From CBDCFT01 sp965216365 (GTDB taxonomy: Bacteria > Pseudomonadota > Gammaproteobacteria > Arenicellales > CBDCFT01): a stretch of DNA of 64,000 bases. A model generated the notes under the pieces. It saw only the letters and a list, made by a program, of their open reading frames with translations. It did not search any database and was not told where the DNA came from. Both the position numbers and the translations under genes were made by a program. The stretch lies in contig CBDCFT010000020.1 in the NCBI GenBank assembly GCA_965216365.1, positions 62,001-126,000 on the forward strand, written 5' to 3'. This document shows positions 51,688 through 60,181 of the stretch, piece by piece; the stretch's first letter is position 1; every line of letters starts with the position of its first letter.

Positions 51688-52641
51688 ATGAGCAACGGTG
51701 TGCTTGGAAAAATTCTGGGGATCACCGCGCTTCTCATAGCGCTGGCAGTCTTACCGCATTTTTTGAAATTTCATCAACAGGATTTCTTAATATTCCTGTT
51801 AATTAACATTCTGGTTGTCGTCAGTTACCGCCTGGTCACGCTAACCGGTGAATGGTCACTGATTCATGCGGTAATGATGGGCGTGGGTGCCTACACCAGC
51901 GCCATGATTTCCAAGTTTTACGACGTATCGTTTTGGTTGTCTATGCCGTTGGCCGGCGTCGGCGCGGGCCTCGTCGCCGCGTTACTGTGCTTTCCACTGT
52001 TTCGTATGACCCAGTTTTATTTTTTGATCGGTTCTTTCGCCGCCGGTGAAGCGATTCGCCTGTCCTGGATTCATTTTATCAGACCATTCGGCGGAACCGG
52101 CGGCATCAGCGCCATACCGTCACCCGAGTTAGGCAATATCGATTTTTTGGATCCGATTCCCTATCACTATCTGGTCATGGTTATTGTTACGATTTGTCTT
52201 TTTATTCTGTACCGCGTGGAAAAATCCCGAATAGGCCTGACGCTGCACGCCGTACACTGGAAAGCACCGCTGGCCGAATCCGTCGGAGTCAACACATGGC
52301 GTTACCGCTCACTGGCTTTCATCATCGGCTCGTTCTTCGTCGGCATCGCCGGCGCGCTGAAAGTCCATTACCTCGGCACAGTCAGCCCCAATCAGTTTGG
52401 CATCGGTTTCATGGTCTTTATTCTGATCTGGGTTATCGTCGGGGGGTATAAAACCTTCTATGGCGCTATCCTGGGCGCTGTCGTTTTGTCTATCCTGGAT
52501 GAGTCCCTGCGCGATTTCGAGGAGTTAAGACCAGCGCTTTATGGCGCAATCTTGATCGCAGCTATTTTGTATCTGCCAAACGGTCTGGAAAGTATTCCTT
52601 CCAGAATTCGCGAAAAATTCGCCTCACCGAAAGAAGCATAG
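51688..52641 (+). CDS. livM: Branched-chain amino acid-type ABC permease (LivM-like)
   Basis: This 317-aa membrane protein has the LivM layout of about ten helices. It carries YRLVTLTGEWSLIHAVMMGVGAYTSAM near the start and the RYRSLAFIIGSFFVGIAGALKVHYLGTVSPNQFG block. It partners the LivH-like protein encoded immediately upstream. The ten-base gap to the ATPase gene makes this a tight operon. Confidence 0.9.
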   Translation: MSNGVLGKILGITALLIALAVLPHFLKFHQQDFLIFLLINILVVVSYRLVTLTGEWSLIHAVMMGVGAYTSAMISKFYDVSFWLSMPLAGVGAGLVAALLCFPLFRMTQFYFLIGSFAAGEAIRLSWIHFIRPFGGTGGISAIPSPELGNIDFLDPIPYHYLVMVIVTICLFILYRVEKSRIGLTLHAVHWKAPLAESVGVNTWRYRSLAFIIGSFFVGIAGALKVHYLGTVSPNQFGIGFMVFILIWVIVGGYKTFYGAILGAVVLSILDESLRDFEELRPALYGAILIAAILYLPNGLESIPSRIREKFASPKEA

Positions 52642-52651
52642 CGCGAACGAC

Positions 52652-53410
52652 ATGGCGTTACTTGAAGTAAATAGTGTCACCAAACGATTCGGTGGACTCA
52701 CTGCGCTGGATCAAGTCAGTTTTTCCGTAAATGAAAACGAAATTCATGGCTTGATAGGCCCCAATGGTGCGGGTAAAAGCACTATGTTTAAAAACATCGC
52801 AGGCTTTTATACACCAACCGCCGGAAATATTCTCTTTTCAGGACAAAGCATCACGGGGAAAAGTCCAAACCGCGTGGCCAGCCTCGGCGTGGTGCGTACT
52901 TTCCAGGAGACCACGCTTTTTCAGGAATTAACCGTTTTTCAAAACGTACTGGTTGGTTGTCATTTAAAAGCCCACACCAATGTGTTCTCCGCCCTGCTCG
53001 GATTGGCAAACAGCAAAAACCAATCCGCCGAACGCAAGACCCGCGAGGTGTTGGAATTTATGGGTTTATCAGATCGCAAAGATCAGCTCGGTTCAGAATT
53101 ACCCCTTGGTTCTCAGCGGGCTTTGGCCATCGCCATTGCCCTGGCGTCCGACCCGCGTTTGTTACTCATGGATGAACCCTTTGCCGGCATGAACCCGGAA
53201 GAAACCCAACACATGATGGATCTGACGTGCAAAGTTCGCGAATCGGGAATTACTATCGTGCTGGTTGAACACGACATGAGAGCCGTGATGGGTTTGTGTG
53301 AAAACATTACCGTGTTGAATTTCGGTACCTTACTCGCCCAGGGAACACCGGAAGAGATTCGTCACAACACCAAGGTCATTGAAGCGTATCTCGGTGGAGG
53401 ACTGCATTGA
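52652..53410 (+). CDS. livG: ABC transporter ATPase, LivG-like
   Basis: This 252-aa ATPase has Walker A GPNGAGKST (about 38-46), a LivG-type VASLGVVRTFQETTLFQELTVFQNVLVG block and Walker B LLLMDEPFAGMN followed by the switch VEHDMRAVMG. The usual LSGGQ signature is replaced by LPLGSQRALAIAIAL, which departs from consensus at its first residues. It ends in IEAYLGGGLH and overlaps the next gene's start region. Confidence 0.9.
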   Translation: MALLEVNSVTKRFGGLTALDQVSFSVNENEIHGLIGPNGAGKSTMFKNIAGFYTPTAGNILFSGQSITGKSPNRVASLGVVRTFQETTLFQELTVFQNVLVGCHLKAHTNVFSALLGLANSKNQSAERKTREVLEFMGLSDRKDQLGSELPLGSQRALAIAIALASDPRLLLMDEPFAGMNPEETQHMMDLTCKVRESGITIVLVEHDMRAVMGLCENITVLNFGTLLAQGTPEEIRHNTKVIEAYLGGGLH

Positions 53411-54117
53411 TGTTATTGTCGGTAAACGACATTCATGTGCATTACAACAAAGTCGCCGCGTTAAAAGGTATTTCGTTGAATGTTGAAGACGGCGACTTTG
53501 TTACCTTGATTGGATCTAACGGCGCAGGAAAAAGTACAACCTTACGTACTATATCCGGACTGGAACATCCCACTTCGGGAGAAATTATTTTCGATGGTCA
53601 GCGTATCGATAAAAAATCGCCGGACAGGATTTTAAAACTCGGCATCGCGCAAGTACCTGAAGGACGCCGGGTATTCAAGGATTTAAGCGTTGAGGAAAAT
53701 CTTCGACTCGGCGCGTTCACTCGCGCAGATAAAACGCAGATAGAAAGCGATCTGGAAACGGTATTTGGACACTTCCCGCGACTCAAAGAACGTATACAGC
53801 AACAAGCCGGCACTTTAAGTGGTGGCGAGCAACAGATGCTGGCCATTGGCCGTGCACTCATGTCCAAGCCACGTCTATTGTTACTCGATGAACCATCGCT
53901 CGGACTGGCGCCGATTATTGTTCAGGAGATCGCTAACATTCTTATCGAAATAAACAAACACGATGTGTCGATTGTTTTGGTCGAACAAAATGCCGACCTG
54001 GCACTAAACATCGCGCAGCACGGCTATGTTCTAGAAACCGGCAACATCACACTGGAAGGTGAAGCCAGCGGACTTGCCAATAATGAGCATGTTAAAAAAG
54101 CGTATCTGGGTATTTAA
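53410..54117 (+). CDS. livF: ABC transporter ATPase, LivF-like
   Basis: This 235-aa ATPase has Walker A GSNGAGKSTTLRTISG, signature LSGGEQQMLAIGRALM, Walker B LLLLDEPSLGLAP and the switch VEQNADLAL, ending VKKAYLGI. These are LivF hallmarks. The ATG at 53410 shares a TGATG with the livG stop and was chosen over the in-frame TTG just before it. It completes the five-component importer downstream of tmm. Confidence 0.92.
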   Translation: MLLSVNDIHVHYNKVAALKGISLNVEDGDFVTLIGSNGAGKSTTLRTISGLEHPTSGEIIFDGQRIDKKSPDRILKLGIAQVPEGRRVFKDLSVEENLRLGAFTRADKTQIESDLETVFGHFPRLKERIQQQAGTLSGGEQQMLAIGRALMSKPRLLLLDEPSLGLAPIIVQEIANILIEINKHDVSIVLVEQNADLALNIAQHGYVLETGNITLEGEASGLANNEHVKKAYLGI

Positions 54118-54233
54118 AAAAATTACTTGGGTTAGCTATCTATTTGTCAAGATTACTATTCATTACAATGTTGATTTCTTGGTATCAACTACCTCTGGAA
54201 CGCCGACTACCGAGGACTTGAACAGGTTCAAAT

Positions 54234-54680
54234 TTAATTATCTCCACGGACGGTGAATACATCGCATGCCGCGGCCCTAACAATTCCAGTGGCGGTAGAC
54301 CCGGCGAAAATTTCGCTTAGTCGGTGACGACCTTGCGATCCAAGTACAATCAGGTCGACCTGATTGTGGCGGGCAAATTCAAGAACCTCGCCTTTCGCGG
54401 AATGTTTGGTTAACTTCACGACCTGTTCGGCATCATCCATTTTTAGCTTGGTGCCTAATTTCCGCAAATCCTCACCCGCCTGATTGATTAGGAATTCCTC
54501 CGGATCCATTTCCTCCCGTGACATTTTGTAATGCGGGAGGTGCTCAGGAAAGTGCTCGATAACATGTATGAATGTCAGGCGTGCTCTGTAAAATCTGGCG
54601 AGTTCGACAGCGCGCTCGGCAGCACGCTCGCTGACATCTGAAAAGTCAACGGCGGTTAGAATATGTTGATAATTGTTCAT
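54234..54680 (-). CDS. Universal stress protein (UspA family)
   Basis: This 148-aa UspA domain starts HILTAVDFSDVSERAAERAVELARFYRARLTFIHVIEH. It ends with the ATP-binding GSQGRHRLSEIFAGSTATGIVRAAACDVFTVR motif (GxxG and S/T). USPs modulate survival under stress. It is encoded 42 bases downstream of the NhaD-like antiporter on the same strand and may be co-transcribed with it. Confidence 0.92.
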   Translation of the reverse strand: MNNYQHILTAVDFSDVSERAAERAVELARFYRARLTFIHVIEHFPEHLPHYKMSREEMDPEEFLINQAGEDLRKLGTKLKMDDAEQVVKLTKHSAKGEVLEFARHNQVDLIVLGSQGRHRLSEIFAGSTATGIVRAAACDVFTVRGDN

Positions 54681-54722
54681 GATTTGGTTTCTCTATACGC
54701 AAAAATAAAGTGATTCTCGGCG

Positions 54723-56063
54723 TCATTCGATAAAGGGCAAGATCCATACCAGCAGCATAAGTATGTAGCACACGACCAGTGAAATTATGACGTACGGCAC
54801 ACTGAAGCTCAAAAACTCCTTTAAAGACCAATTTCTGGCATCCTCTTTCTCTCCCATGGACAACGCTACATACAAAGCAGGTGCACCAGCGATTGTTAGG
54901 TTACTGCCCAGCGTACCGGACCATACCAGCGCCCAGTATAACGGCCACGGATCCAGGCCGGTCGTCTCGCCGACGTCACGGATAACATATAAGAGGGTCA
55001 ATATATAAGCGTCGTGTTCAACCACACCGACAATTGGAGCGGTTACCCAGTACAAGAGCGTGACGCCGAAAAGCAGACTGGACTCGATATAAGGGACGAG
55101 CCAATCGGCTACGATTTCCAATAGGTGTGCGCTCTCAAGTCCGCCAACCAGTGAAAACAGCGCGACGTAGAACCCAATGGCTTTCCAATCCAGCTCTGCC
55201 AGCATTCCCTCCAGATCCGGCGGGCCCAACTGCCAGGCGCGGCCGAACAATTCAAACATCAACACAAGCAATACCGCCCCGGAAAATGCAATGTAACCCA
55301 GCATTACACCCAAATGCTCGCGCAATGACATGCCCAGGATTGTCAAAGCAAATACGACGCATACCACCCATGCAAAACGTTTATTTTTAATATGGGGTTC
55401 GTTCACATGGGCGTCGCTATGAACCTGTGGGTCGAGTGTAACATCTGCCATCGGCGACTTGCGGAACTTGAAATAGAACACGGCCACTACAACTAAATAG
55501 GTCAGGGTAAGTATGATGAACGACGACGGTCTGCCGGAATGCCAGATGAATCCCAAAAACTCGATACCCGTGACACTGTGCAGCATTTGTGGCGGCAGAT
55601 CGCCCAGCAAAAGTGCAGTACCCATAAAATTGGAGCACAGTCCGATGAAAAGAATAGCACCGGTGGCCTCAAACTTGTAGAGCTTGCGGATATGAAAAAC
55701 GACCGGTGCCAGCATAAGAACCACCACGACGTTGTCGATGAACATCGAAATAAATCCCGACAGACAGCCAATCAAGGTAACGAAAAGCGGCACATTGCCT
55801 TTGGACAAGCGCAACGTCAAATCACCCAAATACTCAGGAATCCCGGTTTTGCCAAAATACCCGGCAATAAGCCAGATGCTGACCAGGATGGCGATGACAT
55901 TCCAATCCACATATGTAAACGCCTCCACTTCAGTCATGCTCCCCACCATGATCATCACAACGACGCCAAGCAGCGCGGCTACTACGCTGTCAATCCAACG
56001 CACAATGACGAGGAAAATCGTCACTAAAAAGATTATCAAAGTGATAGTTTGAAGTAGATCCAT
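54723..56063 (-). CDS. nhaD: Na+/H+ antiporter of the NhaD/ArsB superfamily
   Basis: This 446-aa inner-membrane protein has about 12 hydrophobic segments. It has the CitMHS/NhaD pattern: VDWNVIAILVSIWLIAGYFGKTGIPEYLGDL, then SGFISMFIDNVVVVLMLAPVV, then a second-half repeat with GVVEHDAYILTLLYV and GTLGSNLTIAGAPALYVAL. Marine NhaD proteins expel Na+. The IT superfamily also carries anions or arsenite, so the substrate is inferred. It heads a two-gene unit with the USP. Confidence 0.8.
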   Translation of the reverse strand: MDLLQTITLIIFLVTIFLVIVRWIDSVVAALLGVVVMIMVGSMTEVEAFTYVDWNVIAILVSIWLIAGYFGKTGIPEYLGDLTLRLSKGNVPLFVTLIGCLSGFISMFIDNVVVVLMLAPVVFHIRKLYKFEATGAILFIGLCSNFMGTALLLGDLPPQMLHSVTGIEFLGFIWHSGRPSSFIILTLTYLVVVAVFYFKFRKSPMADVTLDPQVHSDAHVNEPHIKNKRFAWVVCVVFALTILGMSLREHLGVMLGYIAFSGAVLLVLMFELFGRAWQLGPPDLEGMLAELDWKAIGFYVALFSLVGGLESAHLLEIVADWLVPYIESSLLFGVTLLYWVTAPIVGVVEHDAYILTLLYVIRDVGETTGLDPWPLYWALVWSGTLGSNLTIAGAPALYVALSMGEKEDARNWSLKEFLSFSVPYVIISLVVCYILMLLVWILPFIE

Positions 56064-56831
56064 ACGAAACTGTTTTCTCTATTATTTAATGCATTTTAAG
56101 AAGGAATCGCCCAGCAGTCACGAGTTCGAAAAGAGACTACGCCTTGATCTTATCGGTTTTTTCCCGAGGTACTCGTATATCGGTTCTATCTCTATCTATG
56201 TAGAATGTCGGTCATTTCCTGTTCATTTTCTGACGTGGTTTCGGGGCGATTAAGTTTGGGAAACTCATTAACCGGCAAGGGCACCAAAACACTCCAGGCC
56301 ACCACCGCAAGGTCAATCGTTCGCATTCCAACCCGGGAAACACCGAAATCCCGGCACCCACACCGCCAAAGCTTGAACGTCCAACATGCCGATTATAGCT
56401 TTGTTTAATTGGCGGTGTGATAGAAGCTTGTGACGACTGAGTAATGTGCGGTAACGCGACCTGGAGATCATGGCATGACCAATTCATTCAGAGTGAGACT
56501 GGTACGCCATGGTGGAAGCCTGAGGAGCACCTGTGCCATAGCGACGGCGTCGATCATCCATAGAGGAATGTAGACGTTCAAGCGGACGCCTTTCCGCCCG
56601 ATAACGCGTCTTCACCGTCGGGTACTGGTCGTGTAGCGATTTGCTATCGATACCGGAAGCGATCACCATCTCAGCCAGTGGAAACTCCGTTGCGAACCCT
56701 CGATTTCGATTGACTCGACCGCTACAATGACTGTCTCGCCGCATAGCGAACCAGCCAAAAAGCCTGAACAGGAATACAAATCTGAAGTCATATTTGTTTG
56801 ATAACTTTCCGACTCACTTGCAGGTTCGTCA
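56064..56831. other. 768-base gap with eroded or unassigned coding traces
   Basis: No confident gene is present. On the minus strand a 44-codon ORF at 56192-56326 (hydrophobic start, charged end) and an 86-codon ORF at 56484-56744 rich in Arg read like possible ends of lost genes, but neither has a good ribosome site or a recognised family. The stretch may be a remnant region or long regulatory DNA. Confidence 0.4.
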
Positions 56832-57305
56832 GTGACGAAAATCGCCATCTTCGCCGATATACAGAACATCTATTACACATGCCAGCAAGCGTACGGTCGC
56901 CAATTCAATTACCGCGAGCTTTGGCAACGTATCAGTGCTGATGGAGAGATTGTTTCGGCGATTGCTTATGCCATTCATCGTGGAGATAACAAGCAACTCA
57001 AATTCCAGAATGCGCTTAAAGAAATCGGTTTCACGGTGAAACTCAAACCGTTTATTCAGCGTCGCGACGGCTCGACCAAAGGTGATTGGGACGTGGGAAT
57101 CACAATAGATGTATTAGAGGCGGTGAAAGATATTGATACCGTGGTGTTGCTTTCAGGCGATGGGGATTTCGATCTGCTGTTGGAGAAAATCAGTAAGGAC
57201 TATAGCGTTAATGCCATAGTCTATGGCGTGCCGTCTCTTACCGCGAAATCGCTCATCGATTCGGCCAGTGTTTACCAACCTATCGATGAAGATTTATTAC
57301 TATAA
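56832..57305 (+). CDS. NYN-domain (LabA/DUF88-type) predicted nuclease
   Basis: This 157-aa protein starts with GTG and has the NYN/PIN-like fold. Acidic motifs are IFADIQNIYYTCQQAYG, KGDWDVGITIDVLEAVKD and VLLSGDGDFDLLLEKI, the three clusters expected to bind metal. The family is predicted to cut or process RNA. It is monocistronic, with its own small upstream gap and a tail-to-tail neighbour, the DUF3291 gene. Confidence 0.88.
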   Translation: MTKIAIFADIQNIYYTCQQAYGRQFNYRELWQRISADGEIVSAIAYAIHRGDNKQLKFQNALKEIGFTVKLKPFIQRRDGSTKGDWDVGITIDVLEAVKDIDTVVLLSGDGDFDLLLEKISKDYSVNAIVYGVPSLTAKSLIDSASVYQPIDEDLLL

Positions 57306-57389
57306 GTTTAGAAATCCGGTGTCTCGAGTTGCAAATTTTTGTGTTACTCGCAGACCGGATTCCGTTTCACTCCATCCAGGCCACACTGG

Positions 57390-57888
57390 CTAAGTTGCGG
57401 GACACAAATCGTCAAATTCAACGATTGTTTCTTCGGCTTTAACATCCGGAGCGGGAAAGGCCTTTTTGAATGTAAAAGCTTCGGCCGTCGGCCCATGATC
57501 TTGCAAACGCGCAAGCTTCTTCTTCGCTTGATCTAAAGTCGGGTAACCGCCCTTCGGTACCCACCACAGCACGGTATAAGCTTCCGTCATTTTGTTGAAC
57601 CACTCCTTGCGCCGGCTCATAATCTTAGTATGGACAGTGCGATATACATAATTGTGCAACGACTCCACGTCTTTCCACACACTCATATTTACAAGAATAT
57701 CCGGACCAAAAGCGCGGATACTGGTCGCATCGCCCTCTTCCGTCTGTAATCGCCATATAAATCCAGGAGATTGTTCGGCGAGCATGTTTATCCGTTCGAG
57801 ATTAGCCACAAAGTCAGACAATTCCGGTGCATCCGATTTCATATTTCATTTTAGCAATGTTCAATTGCGCTAGCTGGTACGAACTCAT
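57390..57888 (-). pseudogene. DUF3291-family gene with a frameshift after 16-17 codons
   Basis: The long frame (57390-57842) encodes a DUF3291 protein (DFVANLERINMLAEQSPGFIWRLQTEEGDATSIRAFGPDILVNMSVWKD). Upstream in another frame an ATG at 57888, with an AGGAG ribosome site six bases before it, starts MSSYQLAQLNIAKMKYE, the usual N-terminus of the family. The two parts are separated by a one-base offset near 57838-57845. So the gene is frameshifted at its start, either in nature or by a sequence error. A shorter product from the ATG at 57842 lacks a ribosome site. Confidence 0.75.
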
Positions 57889-57920
57889 ATCAAACTCCTG
57901 TTTAATAGCACATTGTAAGT

Positions 57921-58799
57921 TTATAACCCTGATCCGTCCAACATCGCTGGGATATGTTTTTCCCAGCCGATAGCCATGATGTGAATGCCCTTACACAGGT
58001 TTCTTAGTTCGTCGATAGTTTCAGCGGCGATAGCCAGGCTTTCTTCAATGACATTATCTTTTTTCGCGGCATCGGCGATACGTTGAATCATGGCTTCGGG
58101 AATATCGATACCCGGCACTCGTTCGTTCATGTAGGTCGCCATCTTGACGGATTTGATCGGTATGATTCCCGCGAGAACGGGAATATCCGGCTTATCGAGC
58201 TTTTTCATAAACTCAACAAACGGTTCGATGTCGTAAATCGCCTGAGTTTGAAAGAACTGCGCACCGGCATCGATTTTGCGTTTGGTATTTTCCACCTCGC
58301 CGTCTATGTCATCCGCGCCCGGGTTGAACACGCTACCAATTAGAAACTCAGGATTACCTTTTATAGGGTTGCCACCATAATCTTTTCCATTCTTCAATGC
58401 CGCCGCCGCTTCAATCATTTGATTGGTATATAAATCGAACACCGGTTTGGTGTCGGGATGGTCGCCAATCTTCGGCGGATCGCCACCCATGAACATGACA
58501 TTGGGCACACCCAACGCCCCCGCTCCAAGCAGACTGCTCTGGATAGCAATGCGATTTTTATCGCGTGAAGTGAATTGAACAATAGGCTCTACGCCGCGTT
58601 GCATCAGAAAATGCGCAGCAACGATGGGATCCATTGTCATGCGGGCGGTTGCCGACTCGGTGAGGTTAAACGCGGCAATCTTCGACATTAAGGAATCTGC
58701 TTTTGCATACAAGTCACTAAGATCAGTTCCCTTTGGCGGTGACAATTCGCATGTCACGACAAATTCGTGTCCTTCGAGCGCAGTTGCCAGTTTGTTCAT
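57921..58799 (-). CDS. metF: Methylenetetrahydrofolate reductase
   Basis: This 292-aa TIM-barrel flavoprotein of the MTHFR family starts EFVVTCELSPPKGTDLSDL (catalytic Glu in CELSPP). It continues with FNLTESATARMTMDPIVAAHFL, the GVPNVMFMGGDPPKIGDHPDTKP block and GAQFFQTQAIYD. It converts methylene-THF to methyl-THF or, in catabolic settings, can run in reverse in C1 metabolism. It is of the short bacterial type without a regulatory domain. The context of THF-linked demethylases makes it part of the C1 pool, but classic methionine synthesis is not excluded. Confidence 0.9.
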   Translation of the reverse strand: MNKLATALEGHEFVVTCELSPPKGTDLSDLYAKADSLMSKIAAFNLTESATARMTMDPIVAAHFLMQRGVEPIVQFTSRDKNRIAIQSSLLGAGALGVPNVMFMGGDPPKIGDHPDTKPVFDLYTNQMIEAAAALKNGKDYGGNPIKGNPEFLIGSVFNPGADDIDGEVENTKRKIDAGAQFFQTQAIYDIEPFVEFMKKLDKPDIPVLAGIIPIKSVKMATYMNERVPGIDIPEAMIQRIADAAKKDNVIEESLAIAAETIDELRNLCKGIHIMAIGWEKHIPAMLDGSGL

Positions 58800-59193
58800 A
58801 GCTTACCTAAATGGATTTGACGTGCTTTGTAAAAAGATAACAATGGACTTGGACTAGCTCGCTCCAGGGTCTCTTTCCAGGGCAAGCAGGCATTTGACAT
58901 TAAATCCCCCGGCGAAATCATACCAGACCTGTGTCATTGAAGTCGCTAGTTGCGCCAAATTTGGAATGACGAAACTCGAAAAAATACAGAATTTGCGTGA
59001 ACCCGGCGGCCCGATTAGACTGTCTGAAAATACTCAAATAGTTGCAAATTCGGAGGATAATAATTGTGCCTTATGTTCCCGGGCTGGGTTCACAATTCTA
59101 TCATCGAAGCATTATCCAGTGCTGGCGATAGATGCGCATAAAAATTCTCCGCACACTTTTTCCAATGTTTCGGTAATAAAAAGAGAGGTATAG
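58800..59193. other. 394-base divergent gap between metF and glyoxalase gene
   Basis: No supported gene. A GGAGGA at 59052 precedes a 21-aa GTG ORF (59066-59131), but nothing else supports it. The gap should carry the promoters of metF and of the glyoxalase operon; no motif could be assigned. Confidence 0.4.
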
Positions 59194-59589
59194 ATGGCCA
59201 AAGCAATTCATTCCATGATCCGGGTACTCGACCTGGAAAAATCCATCGATTTCTACGACAAAGCGTTCGATCTCAAAATCGCCGATAAATTCGACTTTGA
59301 CGGCTTTGCGCTGGTTTACCTGCGCAACGACGAAAATGATTTTGAGATTGAGTTAACCCTGAACAAAGACCGGGAAGAGGCTTACACGCACGGTGACGGT
59401 TACGGGCACGTCGCAGTATGTGTCGACGATGCGAAGTCAGAACACGACCGGTTTGCTGAACTGGGTTTAGAACCTACTGACGTAAAAGAATTTCATCGCG
59501 AAGGGTCGTTGATGGCGCGTTTCTTTTTTGTACAGGACCCTGACGGATACAAAATTGAAGTCCTGGAACGACACGGACGTTATCAATAA
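59194..59589 (+). CDS. gloA: Lactoylglutathione lyase-like VOC protein (glyoxalase I type)
   Basis: This 131-aa VOC protein has the glyoxalase I layout with probable metal ligands His6, Glu53, His72 and Glu122. It begins AIHSMIRVLDLEKSIDFYDKAF and ends with FFVQDPDGYKIEVLER. AGAGAGG precedes the ATG. The usual product is S-lactoylglutathione from methylglyoxal. Unlike E. coli GloA it is on the same strand as, and 40 bases before, a Tat-exported protein gene, suggesting one transcript. Confidence 0.85.
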   Translation: MAKAIHSMIRVLDLEKSIDFYDKAFDLKIADKFDFDGFALVYLRNDENDFEIELTLNKDREEAYTHGDGYGHVAVCVDDAKSEHDRFAELGLEPTDVKEFHREGSLMARFFFVQDPDGYKIEVLERHGRYQ

Positions 59590-59629
59590 TCCAAACAAGC
59601 ATTACAAATCGACTAAAGAGGAGATAAAT

Positions 59630-60169
59630 ATGAAAGAAAGTATTGATCGCAGGCAATTTTTAAGACGAAGTGGTGGCGCGTTAGTCGGTGTTGCGGCAGC
59701 GACCGCCGTTGCGCCCGGCGCAACATGGGCCGCTGAACTATCCGCATTAGATGAACACCAGGGCAACACGATATTGCAGGCCGTGCGCCAAATTTATCCG
59801 CACAACACCATGTCGGACGACTATTACACTAACGTCGTGAAAGACCTGGATGCCGAAGCGGCGGACAATGCAGAAACCGCAACGATGTTAAAGGAAGGCG
59901 TTGCCAGTCTGGATACGGCCATGGGCGTGAAATGGACGGACTTGTCCAACGGCAATCAGTTCGCCGTACTAAGCGCCATGGAAGATTCACCGTTCTTTCA
60001 AAAACTGCGCGGAAAGGCAGTCGTGTCTTTGTATAACAATCCTTTAGCCTGGCGCCACTTTGGCTATGAAGGTTCGTCCGCAGAACAAGGTGGTTATCTG
60101 GAACGCGGATTCAACGATTTGAACTGGCTGGAAAATCCGTCGGAAGACGCAAGCCCTAAAGCGAGCTGA
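59630..60169 (+). CDS. Tat-exported protein resembling gluconate 2-dehydrogenase subunit 3
   Basis: This 179-aa protein starts at the ATG after AGAGGAG. A twin-arginine signal (DRRQFLRRSGGALVGVAAATAVAPGATWA) precedes a mature domain of the gluconate 2-dehydrogenase subunit 3 family (ILQAVRQIYPHNTMSDDYY, then WRHFGYEGSSAEQGGYLERGFN). Its usual partner is the flavoprotein encoded next, 12 bases away. The mature domain may chaperone that enzyme to the periplasm. The substrate is unknown. Confidence 0.85.
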   Translation: MKESIDRRQFLRRSGGALVGVAAATAVAPGATWAAELSALDEHQGNTILQAVRQIYPHNTMSDDYYTNVVKDLDAEAADNAETATMLKEGVASLDTAMGVKWTDLSNGNQFAVLSAMEDSPFFQKLRGKAVVSLYNNPLAWRHFGYEGSSAEQGGYLERGFNDLNWLENPSEDASPKAS

Positions 60170-60181
60170 GGAGAATAAAAC

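Noticed and set aside
55539..56027. 162-codon plus-strand frame over the antiporter gene
   Set aside because: Antisense to a 12-helix membrane protein; the His/Asp/Asn-rich translation is the usual antisense pattern of membrane genes.
56484..56744. Arg-rich 86-aa minus-strand ORF
   Set aside because: No ribosome site and no recognised family; kept only as a trace within the gap description.
58894..59193. 99-aa plus-strand ORF before the glyoxalase gene
   Set aside because: It ends exactly at the glyoxalase ribosome site but has no family, no ribosome site of its own and mixed composition.
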